From NCBI GenBank assembly GCA_903819975.1, contig CAIJFI010000014.1, positions 1 to 52,685 on the forward strand: a DNA stretch of 52,685 bases, given 5' to 3'. Made by a program: the position numbers and the translations under genes. Below, in pieces: positions 1-6,580 of the stretch. How positions within the stretch are numbered: the stretch's first letter is position 1; every line of letters begins with the position of its first letter. The DNA comes from an uncultured Bacteroidota bacterium (GTDB lineage Bacteria > Bacteroidota > Bacteroidia > Chitinophagales > Chitinophagaceae). The notes under the pieces were generated by a model that was given only the letters and a program-made list of their open reading frames with translations, was not told where the DNA came from and did no database searches.

Positions 1-317
1 GCTGGAGCTGCTTTTTTAGGAGCTACTTTTTTTGCTGCAACTTTCTTTTTTGCAACTGGTTTTTTAGCGACAACTTTTTTTGCTACTGCTTTCTTAGCTG
101 GAGCTGCTTTTTTAGGAGCTACTTTTTTAGCTGCAACTTTCTTTTTTGCAACTGGTTTTTTAGCTACTGCTTTTTTCACAACTTTCTTAGTTGCTTTTTT
201 AGGAGCTACTTTTTTTGCTGCTTTTTTAACAGTTTTTTTAGCTACAACTTTTTTAGCTGCTTTTTTTGCAACTACTTTTTTTGCTGGAGCTGCTTTTTTC
301 TTGCTTGACTTTGCCAT
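1..317 (-). CDS. Histone H1-like Lys/Ala/Pro-rich DNA-binding protein (partial, 3' end outside window)
   Basis: Reading the minus strand from the ATG at 317 gives an open frame to the window edge, starting MAKSSKKKAAPAKK and consisting almost only of Lys, Ala, Val and Pro in AAKK, VAKK and APKK motifs. It resembles the C-terminal tail of histone H1 and bacterial H1-like proteins, which bind DNA non-specifically and help compact the nucleoid. A block of about 32 residues is repeated: the DNA from position 1 recurs with few changes from position 97. The start is fixed by the only Met, with a GGAGG-like stretch (complement of cctcc at about 319-323 is not clear) so I rely on composition. No globular domain is visible in the part present. 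The gene is divergent from the CoA-binding protein gene at 422, with about 100 AT-rich bases between them holding both promoters. Confidence 0.8.
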   Translation of the reverse strand, partial: MAKSSKKKAAPAKKVVAKKAAKKVVAKKTVKKAAKKVAPKKATKKVVKKAVAKKPVAKKKVAAKKVAPKKAAPAKKAVAKKVVAKKPVAKKKVAAKKVAPKKAAP

Positions 318-421
318 GGAGGTTATTTTAATTTAGTTAGTAAGTAATATTTTTATAAAATTACATCGTTTTATTGAGACAAAATAAAAACTGTTTATAT
401 TTTTAGTAATAGTTTTGTATA

Positions 422-787
422 ATGAAAACACCCGTAACCCTTGTATTGGGGGCTTCTCCCAATCCCGACAGATATAGTTTTTTAGCTACTAGTTTGCTAC
501 ATGAAAAAAATTATGAAGTTTATCCTTTCGGAATTAAGAAAGGACAGATTGGTGAATTGTCAATTATAAATGAATGGCCAAAAAACGATTCCATTGATAC
601 GGTAACTTTATATGTTGGACCAGCAGGTCAGGTGGAATATTATGATGCTATTTTAAACCTTGCACCTAGGCGCATTATTTTTAATCCAGGCACGGAAAAC
701 CCTGATTTACAAGCATTAGCGAATGAGAAAGGGATTGAAACCATTGAAGCTTGCACACTTGTTATGCTAAAAACGGGTCAATATTAA
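422..787 (+). CDS. CoA-binding domain protein (YccU-like Rossmann fold)
   Basis: The 121-residue protein begins with a beta strand and a Gly-rich turn (TLVLGASPNPDRYSF), typical of the CoA_binding_2 family, which has a Rossmann fold binding a CoA or nucleotide moiety. Later landmarks are YVGPAGQVEYYD and the strand IIFNPGTENPDL, where related proteins have a PG-x-E motif. The length fits a stand-alone domain of this family. The physiological role of these small proteins is not settled. It is a single gene between the divergent H1-like gene and the convergent comM fragment, which ends only four bases after it. Confidence 0.8.
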   Translation: MKTPVTLVLGASPNPDRYSFLATSLLHEKNYEVYPFGIKKGQIGELSIINEWPKNDSIDTVTLYVGPAGQVEYYDAILNLAPRRIIFNPGTENPDLQALANEKGIETIEACTLVMLKTGQY

Positions 788-791
788 TTGA

Positions 792-1691
792 TTAATCTTT
801 TAGTTTACCCCAACTAGATCGGTCTAAGCATCTATACTGTATTGCTTCACTAATATGGTCGGCTTGAATTGTCTCGGATGCAGCTAAGTCTGCGATTGTA
901 CGCGCCACTTTAATAATACGGTCGTGTGCTCTCACGCTTAATTGAAATTTTTCCATTGCATTTTGAAGTAGCATGCCCACTTCCTTATTGATTAAACAAT
1001 GTCTATTTAGCTGCGACCTGCTCATTTGAGCATTTGAAAAGGTATAGGGCTCGTCTACAAACCGTTGTCCCTGTACATTTCTAGCATGAAGCACCTTTTC
1101 GGCCACTGATGATGAGCTAAATATAGCGCCATTATTATTATCAATTAGTGCGGAATAAGCAACAGGAGCTACTTCTACATGAAGATCTATCCGGTCAAGT
1201 AAGGGTCCTGATATTTTATGTAAATATTTATGAATCGCAGTGGCAGTGCACACGCAATCTTTGGTTGGATGATTGTAAAAGCCACATGGACATGGGTTCA
1301 TTGAAGCCACAAGCATAAAATTTGCTGGAAAACAAAGACTCATTTTTGCTCTTGATATATGGACAAGACCCTCTTCCATGGGTTGTCTTAGTACTTCTAT
1401 AACATTCCTATTGAATTCAGGAAGTTCATCTAAAAATAAGACGCCATTATGTGCTAAAGATATTTCACCGGGTTGTGGGTAGCTACCACCACCAATCATT
1501 GCAATATCTGAAATGGTATGGTGTGGTTGTCTAAAAGGCCTTTCATGCAATAGTTTAGTAGTATTAATACCTTTATTGGTGACACTATAAATGAGTGTGG
1601 TCTCAAGTGCTTCTGCTTTATTTAGAGGGGGTAAAATTGAAACGACACTTTTTGCCAACATGGTTTTACCTGCACCAGGCGGACCTACCAT
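792..1691 (-). pseudogene. comM: comM/yifB, C-terminal part, separated from its 5' part by a mobile element
   Basis: These 299 codons encode the AAA+ module of the magnesium-chelatase-like protein ComM (YifB). The Walker A motif GPPGAGKT lies at the very start, a Walker B region follows (GVLFLDELPEF), then a cysteine cluster (CPCGFYNHPTKDCVC) and the C-terminal Mg_chelatase_C region. The protein starts exactly at the Met that in intact ComM follows GGHNLI, and the matching N-terminal part lies at 8488-9150 on the same strand. Removing the 6.8-kb insert and one copy of the ATT core would rejoin the halves in frame into 519 codons, the usual length of the family. ComM is a hexameric helicase promoting branch migration during natural transformation. 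This half has no obvious promoter of its own and lacks the N-terminal domain, so function is unlikely while the element is in place. Confidence 0.93.
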
Positions 1692-1713
1692 AATGAATAT
1701 AGGTAACTAATAT
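1692..1713. repeat. Left attachment junction: core AAT plus inverted repeat ATAGGTAAC
   Basis: The core AAT is at 1692-1694 and the 9-mer ATAGGTAAC at 1699-1707. The 9-mer is the exact reverse complement of the one at 8479-8487. comM sequence resumes at 1691. Beyond the 9-mer the two arms stay partly alike (shared ATAT, then a further TACTA about ten bases out). Assigned from the junction with comM and the symmetry; the exact crossover bases are inferred. Confidence 0.75.
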
Positions 1714-1737
1714 GCACTACTATATTTTTCAATGTAA

Positions 1738-2352
1738 CTAGTTCAATTTCAACTGCTTATTCATTAGCTTCTTTGTCTTTTGCACCAACATTGGGCTAAC
1801 TTCTACAATTTTTGCAACATTTCTAATACTTAACCCCTTATCAAGATTTGATATGATTTTTTTTATTTGTGGCTTTTTTAAAAAATCTCTTTCGGTTTCA
1901 TTTGTACCTACTGGGCGTCCAAATAAACCACCATTTAATTTATATACTTCTCTTCCTGCTCTCGTTCTTTCTTTAATATTCTGTAATTCGTTTTCATAAA
2001 GTGAGCTCATTATTGAACTAATCATTTTGAAAATAGGATTTCTCTTTCCTTTAGGCATACTCTCTAAGCCTATATCCTGTACTATTACATTGACATTGTA
2101 CTTATCCATGAATTCAAGAGTTGCAATAGTGTCGCCTGTATTTCTACCTAATCTTGATAGCTCATTTACAACTATGTCTGTCACTTTACCATTTTCAATT
2201 AAATCTTTTAACTTTTTTCCATTCTCTCTTTCGGCAAATTTTACTTTGCCAGAGCATTTATCCATCATTGTTAAATCATAAACTTCTTTGTCATCAAGAA
2301 ATCTATTTCCTGACTGAGATAAGCTACTTACCCTATTGTATTTGATTTTCAT
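1738..2352 (-). CDS. Small serine recombinase (resolvase/invertase family)
   Basis: The 204-residue protein has the N-terminal catalytic domain of the resolvase/invertase family: the nucleophile Ser in KYNRVSS (Ser9), the active-site stretch VVNELSRLGRN (about residues 61-71), and the long E helix region SSLYENELQNIKERTRAG (about 116-133). A short C-terminal part (about 150-204) with NLDKGLSIRNVAKIVEVSP looks like a helix-turn-helix binding domain. The length is normal for a small resolvase, with no zinc ribbon or recombinase domain. It ends 31 bases inside the left attachment site and is oriented like the large integrase at the other end. It may resolve multimers, invert DNA, or act in integration or excision; the sequence does not say which. 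Confidence 0.9.
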   Translation of the reverse strand: MKIKYNRVSSLSQSGNRFLDDKEVYDLTMMDKCSGKVKFAERENGKKLKDLIENGKVTDIVVNELSRLGRNTGDTIATLEFMDKYNVNVIVQDIGLESMPKGKRNPIFKMISSIMSSLYENELQNIKERTRAGREVYKLNGGLFGRPVGTNETERDFLKKPQIKKIISNLDKGLSIRNVAKIVEVSPMLVQKTKKLMNKQLKLN

Positions 2353-2504
2353 AATGTGCTATATTTTTATTGAGATTAAAATTAGTACATTTTTTACATA
2401 AAACAATAAAAAGTTCAAACTATTTGTTGTAATAAAATAAATCATAATAATTTATAGTACATTAAATAAATAAAAGGGTAGTTTTATATTATAATATATC
2501 TAAT

Positions 2505-2729
2505 ATGAAGAAATATATCCTCTTAGCAGCACTATCTACAATTTGGATTGCAGCAAAATCTCAAGATGAAGGGGAGCTTGCAAAAACATCGTCTGAAAAA
2601 ATTTATATAGGTAAGTACAAAAATATTATGAAACTTGAAGAAGGGATTAGCTTAACTATTGTAAATGATGGAATGTTTGAAATATCATTTTCAAGCGGCA
2701 ATAATAAGATGTCATTCATTAAATTATAA
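2505..2729 (+). CDS. Small secreted protein of unknown function
   Basis: The 74-residue product starts with a signal peptide (MKKYILLAALSTIWIAAKS), leaving a mature part of about 55 residues rich in alternating polar and hydrophobic positions, which suggests beta strands. There is no cysteine, so it is not a lipoprotein. I do not recognise a family. It is the first gene of a compact plus-strand run (2505-5073) and is divergent from the small recombinase, with 152 very AT-rich bases between that probably hold the cargo promoter. The gap to the next gene is 16 bases. Confidence 0.6.
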   Translation: MKKYILLAALSTIWIAAKSQDEGELAKTSSEKIYIGKYKNIMKLEEGISLTIVNDGMFEISFSSGNNKMSFIKL

Positions 2730-2745
2730 CGAATAAATTAAGAAA

Positions 2746-3189
2746 ATGAAAAAAGTACTACTAACGTTTGCATATATTATAGTCTTATTTATAATGGCTT
2801 CTCTCACTGATTTTGCCAATTACTGGATATTAAACAATATTCTTTTTAAGATTATAAATTGGTATAACCAAATAGGCTTTATTTATGAATTTCTACTTTT
2901 TTTCATTGCAGGTGGGCTTTTTATGTCTCTTATCGGGCTATTTTCAAACTTCGTATCTTTTATAAATGGTGTGATTTTTTATTGGTTTCCATCAAATCTG
3001 CTGACTTTAATTATATCATTATTCGTTTTCTTTAGCAACACTGCATTCGGTATTAAAATTTTATGGGACTCAATGGGGAGCTTTACATTTTTAACAACAT
3101 TGGAGTTTCTATTATTGGCTTTATATCTAATATCAATAAATTATATATTCATAAACCGGCATTATTTAAAAGAACGAAATGAATATTAA
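2746..3189 (+). CDS. Four-helix integral membrane protein, unknown function
   Basis: The 147 residues are mostly hydrophobic with about four membrane spans (roughly residues 4-24, 46-70, 75-103 and 115-136) and a short basic cytoplasmic tail (RHYLKERNEY). Aromatic and Asn residues are frequent in the loops. No catalytic motif or named family is recognised. Its stop codon overlaps the start of the next gene by one base (TAATG), so the two are probably translationally coupled and may work as a pair. AT-rich cargo of the comM element. Confidence 0.65.
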   Translation: MKKVLLTFAYIIVLFIMASLTDFANYWILNNILFKIINWYNQIGFIYEFLLFFIAGGLFMSLIGLFSNFVSFINGVIFYWFPSNLLTLIISLFVFFSNTAFGIKILWDSMGSFTFLTTLEFLLLALYLISINYIFINRHYLKERNEY

Positions 3190-3584
3190 TGAAATCATCT
3201 AATAAGTTAGTTATAGCCTTAAGGTGGGCGCTTGTAATACCAATTAGTTTGCTTGCAAATATTATTATATATTGGCTTTTTGGTGCAGCTCAATCATTTT
3301 ATTATGATGAGAGTTCTAAATATATTATTTATGTTGTTCCTTTAATTTCATCTTTTGCTTCTGGTATAGCAATTATATCAGGAGGAGTTTGGACTGCTCC
3401 AAACTACAAAAAACAAACAGGATTGACACTCTTGGTAATTACTACATTGTTTATGGGGTATGGAATTTTTACAAAATTGCATACGCATGATTATTTTGAA
3501 TTAAGTAAGATTATTCTTTCTGTAATTGGTTCAGTTATAGGATATTTAATCGCAGGAAAAGAAGATGTTATTTTTAATAATTAA
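3189..3584 (+). CDS. Four-helix integral membrane protein, unknown function
   Basis: The 131-residue protein has about four predicted spans (roughly 9-31, 45-67, 77-95 and 105-122) with a conserved-looking central SGGVWTAPNYKKQTG loop. The glycine-rich last helix (VIGSVIGYLIAGKE) and the loop resemble small membrane proteins of unknown function found in many Bacteroidota, but I cannot name the family with confidence. It overlaps the preceding membrane protein by one base and is followed after about 17 bases by the secreted SHOCT-like protein. Confidence 0.65.
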   Translation: MKSSNKLVIALRWALVIPISLLANIIIYWLFGAAQSFYYDESSKYIIYVVPLISSFASGIAIISGGVWTAPNYKKQTGLTLLVITTLFMGYGIFTKLHTHDYFELSKIILSVIGSVIGYLIAGKEDVIFNN

Positions 3585-3601
3585 AAACTAAAATGTCTAA
3601 T

Positions 3602-4435
3602 ATGAAAAAAGTGATTGTATCATTGTCTTTGCTCTTTTGCACTTATTGTTTGCAGGCGCAAAAAATGGATTTATCTGCTATTTTGAAAAATATTGTAAAT
3701 GAGGTTGTAGATAGACAATTAACATATCAAACTATTCTAAGTCAAGAATATGTAGTTAATTCTAGTGCAAATGCAGCAGCAGCAGGAGGACATGATAAAG
3801 TTTATTTTAAACTTAATTTACCCAAAGATACCTATAAGTGGATTTATAGGGTTACTATACTTGATAAAGCTTCAACTTTTAAGTTTCAAGATAACGAGAC
3901 ACTTTCTTGGCAATTAATAAATAAAAGGAATATTGAGAACTTGAATTTACTAAACGTTCCAATTAATGTATATTTTATGGATAATTCAGGTGAAGCGATG
4001 AGTTTCGCTACTAATAAACAATTTAAAAGTTTTCAACAATATAATGTTATAAACACTTATTCATATACAGCACAAAGCAATTTGAATAGTGACAACTTGT
4101 TTATGGGTATTCAAAATACTAGTTTGATTGTTGGTGCAAAGATTTTAGTTGAGGTTGTAGCACTAATGCCTAAACAAGCTATGAAACAATACACAACATT
4201 TCAAGCTGATAAACAAATTAAAGAGGCTCAAGAATTGTTTGATTTGGGTGTAATTAATAAGAAATCTTATGATAGTATTGCATCACTTTATGCACCAAAA
4301 ATCAATAGAGCAGAAGCACTTCTACAATTAAAAGATGCAAAAGCCCGATTGGATAGAAATGAAATTAGCCAAAAAGATTATGATTTGATAAAACAATCAT
4401 TATCTCCAATAATTCTATCAAAATCTAGTAATTAA
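3602..4435 (+). CDS. Secreted protein with two C-terminal SHOCT-like repeats
   Basis: Translation is best begun at the Met at 3602, which directly precedes a signal peptide (MKKVIVSLSLLFCTYCLQAQ); an upstream Met at 3593 would add three residues. The mature protein has a beta-rich middle region (about residues 45-195) of unknown family. The C-terminus has two similar segments, KQIKEAQELFDLGVINKKSYDS and LQLKDAKARLDRNEISQKDYDL, which match the pattern of SHOCT domains (a leucine-rich helix, then G-x-I-x-x-x-D/E-Y/F). SHOCT domains usually sit at protein ends and are thought to mediate oligomerisation. Five bases separate it from the next gene. The role in the element is unknown. Confidence 0.65.
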   Translation: MKKVIVSLSLLFCTYCLQAQKMDLSAILKNIVNEVVDRQLTYQTILSQEYVVNSSANAAAAGGHDKVYFKLNLPKDTYKWIYRVTILDKASTFKFQDNETLSWQLINKRNIENLNLLNVPINVYFMDNSGEAMSFATNKQFKSFQQYNVINTYSYTAQSNLNSDNLFMGIQNTSLIVGAKILVEVVALMPKQAMKQYTTFQADKQIKEAQELFDLGVINKKSYDSIASLYAPKINRAEALLQLKDAKARLDRNEISQKDYDLIKQSLSPIILSKSSN

Positions 4436-4439
4436 TTAT

Positions 4440-4841
4440 ATGAAAAGATTATTTACATTTTTTTTATTCTTTCTTCCCATTTGCTCTTTCAGTCAAGTGC
4501 AAAAAGAAATGAATGATGGAACTCAACTAGAATTTGTTAGAGCAAACGGAAAACTGGAAGTCCTTTACCAAGAGATTAAACAGCAATATAGTAAAGACAA
4601 GGATTTTATTGAAGCTCTAGAACATAGTGCAAGTCTTTTTAGACAATTTCGTGATGCAGAAGTTAAGCTTCATTATCCTGCTAAAGATCAAAAACAAGAA
4701 TATGGTAGCATTAATTCATATTGCATTAATCTACTTTTAACTCAATTAACCCTGCAACGTATAAAAGAACTAAATGTGTGGTTAGTGGGAATTCAAGAAG
4801 GTGAAGCTTGCAGAGGCAGTATAAAAATGAAAAAAAATTAA
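4440..4841 (+). CDS. Secreted LprI/DUF1311-like protein
   Basis: A signal peptide (MKRLFTFFLFFLPICSFSQ) is followed by about 114 residues with the layout of the LprI family: an N-terminal MNDGT segment, a helix with LEVLYQEIKQQYSKD, a central LFRQFRDAEVK where the family has W-x-x-F/Y-RDA, a GSINSYC segment, then LTLQRIKEL. Two cysteines in the mature part (SYC and EAC) could form a disulphide. LprI of Mycobacterium is a lysozyme inhibitor; most homologues are uncharacterised, so the fold assignment is firmer than the function. In a mobile element, protection of the envelope from a muramidase is one possibility. Confidence 0.6.
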   Translation: MKRLFTFFLFFLPICSFSQVQKEMNDGTQLEFVRANGKLEVLYQEIKQQYSKDKDFIEALEHSASLFRQFRDAEVKLHYPAKDQKQEYGSINSYCINLLLTQLTLQRIKELNVWLVGIQEGEACRGSIKMKKN

Positions 4842-4851
4842 TTAACATTAG

Positions 4852-5073
4852 ATGCAAAAATTGAAAATTGACTTTTATAAGACAATCTTCTTGATTGTAT
4901 TGGCAATATTTACATATTGTTATTACATGAATTTACAAGTTGGAAGGTTTTCTCAAATCAATGACAAATATGGTTTCCCATTAATTTTAGACACTAAAAG
5001 TGGTGCTACATATAAAATGTCAGGTATGGGAAGAGAATTAGAACTTTATAACCCACCAATTATTAAAAAGTAA
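4852..5073 (+). CDS. Small single-span membrane protein, unknown function
   Basis: The 73 residues contain one N-terminal hydrophobic helix (about residues 9-27, TIFLIVLAIFTYCYYM) and a short extracytoplasmic or cytoplasmic tail with FPLILDTKSGATYKM, a strand-turn-strand pattern common in small anchored Bacteroidota proteins. No family is recognised. It is the last gene of the plus-strand cargo run, ten bases after the LprI-like gene, and converges with the minus-strand gene ending at 5085. Confidence 0.55.
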   Translation: MQKLKIDFYKTIFLIVLAIFTYCYYMNLQVGRFSQINDKYGFPLILDTKSGATYKMSGMGRELELYNPPIIKK

Positions 5074-5084
5074 ATAAATTCTTT

Positions 5085-5759
5085 CTAGTCTGTAACTTCT
5101 ATCAAATAGTCTTTACTTCTTTTTAAACTCTTCTTGACTTTTTGGTTGCTGCCAAACAATACAGGGCGCTTAGATTTCAATTTATATATTTCATCTTGTA
5201 TATCTTCTCCTAATTTAATCATTGGGAGTGATGAGTGATTAACAGAAACATCAACGTTGATGTAGCTCTCAATTTTTTCCAAATCATATTTGCCAATATA
5301 TTCTAATGAATAGTTAAAATATTTACTAATTTTCTTTAACCTATATTTTAATTGGGTATCCATTCGTATATCTAAATTGTCTTTGTTGCTGTAAAAAATA
5401 AAATTATGGTTAAAGGTTGGGTACATAGTTTCAAGGGGTTGTTCTATGGAAAAGTACCTTATTCCAGCTTCAACAAATAATCCCCACCATTTTCTATTAC
5501 TAACTGAACTTAAAGAAGATAGTCCATTAATTAGCTCTCTAGCAACTTTTTTAATTGGCTCAAGTGAAAAATGATAATACGTTTCACGAGTTGGTGTTAC
5601 TGATATTTTCAAATAATAAAAGTGTTTATCAAAGAAATCTTCATTTGCGCTAACATCTAGAAACTCAATTATTATATTTTTTTTAATTTCTTTTCTATTA
5701 GTATCGCAAATGTCACATTCAATAAATGGAGGGCAAAGTACATCGTGTAATTCAATCAT
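5085..5759 (-). CDS. Cytoplasmic protein of unknown function with an N-terminal Cys cluster
   Basis: The 224-residue protein has no signal peptide or membrane segment. Near its start are three cysteines (LCPPFIECDIC, residues 9, 15 and 18) that could bind a metal, though a fourth ligand is not obvious. The rest mixes strands and helices and ends in a very basic tail (KVKKSLKRSKDYL). I do not recognise a family. It is the only cargo gene besides the recombinases on the minus strand, converging with the envelope gene run, so it may be regulated separately. Its codon use is as AT-rich as the rest of the element. Confidence 0.6.
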   Translation of the reverse strand: MIELHDVLCPPFIECDICDTNRKEIKKNIIIEFLDVSANEDFFDKHFYYLKISVTPTRETYYHFSLEPIKKVARELINGLSSLSSVSNRKWWGLFVEAGIRYFSIEQPLETMYPTFNHNFIFYSNKDNLDIRMDTQLKYRLKKISKYFNYSLEYIGKYDLEKIESYINVDVSVNHSSLPMIKLGEDIQDEIYKLKSKRPVLFGSNQKVKKSLKRSKDYLIEVTD

Positions 5760-5792
5760 ATTTTTTAGATATAAATAGATGGATTTATTAAT

Positions 5793-6063
5793 TTGAGCCT
5801 AAAATTGAGTGGCAAAAAAATAAAAAATGAAAGGGATTTCACGAAGGGTATCCATTTAATAGACAATAATGAGCCTATTTGTTGTTTTAAAGCCACTGGC
5901 GCATTGATTAATGCAAAAGAGTATAATTACGAGTTTGGCGCAAAAGAGTGGCTAAAATCGGCTAAAAATTGGAAATATTTCTTTTTAGTTATTGACGCCT
6001 ATTGGAGGAATTGCAGGTAGCAGTAGAGGAGCGGAGATACTTAATTGGATTAATGAAATATAG
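5793..6063 (+). pseudogene. Frameshifted remnant of a small protein gene
   Basis: An open frame from TTG at 5793 encodes about 68 plausible residues, including NEPICCFKATGALINAKEY and AKNWKYFFLVI, then runs into a stop at 6018. If one base is skipped just after GTTATT at about 5994, the next frame continues with TPIGGIAGSSRGAEILNWINEI and stops at 6061-6063. The second stretch reads like a genuine C-terminus, so a single indel has probably broken the gene. There is no ATG in frame; the start is uncertain and the 5' end may also be missing. The family is not recognised. A programmed frameshift is less likely, since no slippery heptamer is seen. Confidence 0.45.
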
Positions 6064-6101
6064 GGGGCTGGGATTTAACTAATATTTGAATTTACTACTT
6101 A

Positions 6102-6180
6102 TTCTTATTCTACCTATTCTTGTTCTTCTTCTAGTTCTAGTTCTTCTTCTTCCTATTCTTGTTCTTCTTCTTCTTCCTAC
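6102..6180. repeat. TTC/TTCTTG low-complexity tract with a 20-bp direct repeat
   Basis: The plus strand is nearly pure pyrimidine, built of TTC, TTCTTG and TAGTTC units. The 20-mer CCTATTCTTGTTCTTCTTCT occurs at 6113-6132 and again at 6152-6171. It probably arose by slippage. No open frame runs usefully through it. Confidence 0.8.
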
Positions 6181-6223
6181 TTAGTGGGTGGTTTTGAAAT
6201 TCTCTGTTGATGAGTTTGAAGGG

Positions 6224-6286
6224 TGGGAATTCCTTACAGAGGTAAATCTGTAAGGCACTCCCATCTCAATTCTTGTTAGATTGAGA
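6224..6286 (+). ncRNA. Candidate structured RNA: two adjacent stem-loops
   Basis: The first hairpin pairs TGGGA (6224-6228) with TCCCA (6259-6263) and, beyond a symmetric four-base internal loop, CTTACAGA (6233-6240) with TCTGTAAG (6247-6254) around a GGTAAA loop. The second pairs TCTCAAT (6264-6270) with ATTGAGA (6280-6286). They abut with no spacer. There is no following T run, so they are not a plain terminator. The strand and whether it is transcribed are unknown; no known RNA family is recognised. Confidence 0.35.
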
Positions 6287-6580
6287 ATTGGTGCAGTATC
6301 AGTGAAAACTACACTTGACGACAACTTTGAAGCTAATCACTTGCCTCGTAAAAATAACCCCTTTCGTCTTTGTGGTGGGGTTGGACTTTCTTTACTTCCT
6401 ATGGTAGTCCGGTTTAACACTAATCGCCATCGGCTTTATAATCCCAACCAATTAGTGCATTTATAATATAAATACTAAAAAAAACTTGTAAAGTCAAGAC
6501 AAGAGCGAAAACTTGAGTTATTTTTTTAATAACGCTACAGAGTGTGTGTTTTTTGTCAAATTACAATACGTTTTTAATAG

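Larger units (their letters stand above)
6064..6580. other. Non-coding 0.5-kb stretch of the element
   Basis: This stretch holds a TTC-rich low-complexity tract, two strong adjacent hairpins and further possible pairings (GGTTGG 6379-6384 with CCAACC 6444-6449; CACTAAT 6418-6424 with ATTAGTG 6451-6457; these two cross and could form a pseudoknot). A 61-codon frame at 6281-6466 overlaps the structured part and does not look coding. The last 100 bases before the integrase stop are AT-rich with a weak GTTATT/AATAAC hairpin at about 6515-6533. Confidence 0.5.

Noticed and set aside
2027..2345. Plus-strand frames opposite the small recombinase
   Set aside because: They are shadows of a well-supported minus-strand gene with clear motifs.
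6281..6466. 61-codon open frame in the element
   Set aside because: It starts inside the second hairpin, covers the other pairings, and its composition does not resemble a folded protein; kept only as an alternative to the RNA idea.
6064..6580. Retron or diversity-generating element in the structured block
   Set aside because: No reverse transcriptase gene is present anywhere in the element.
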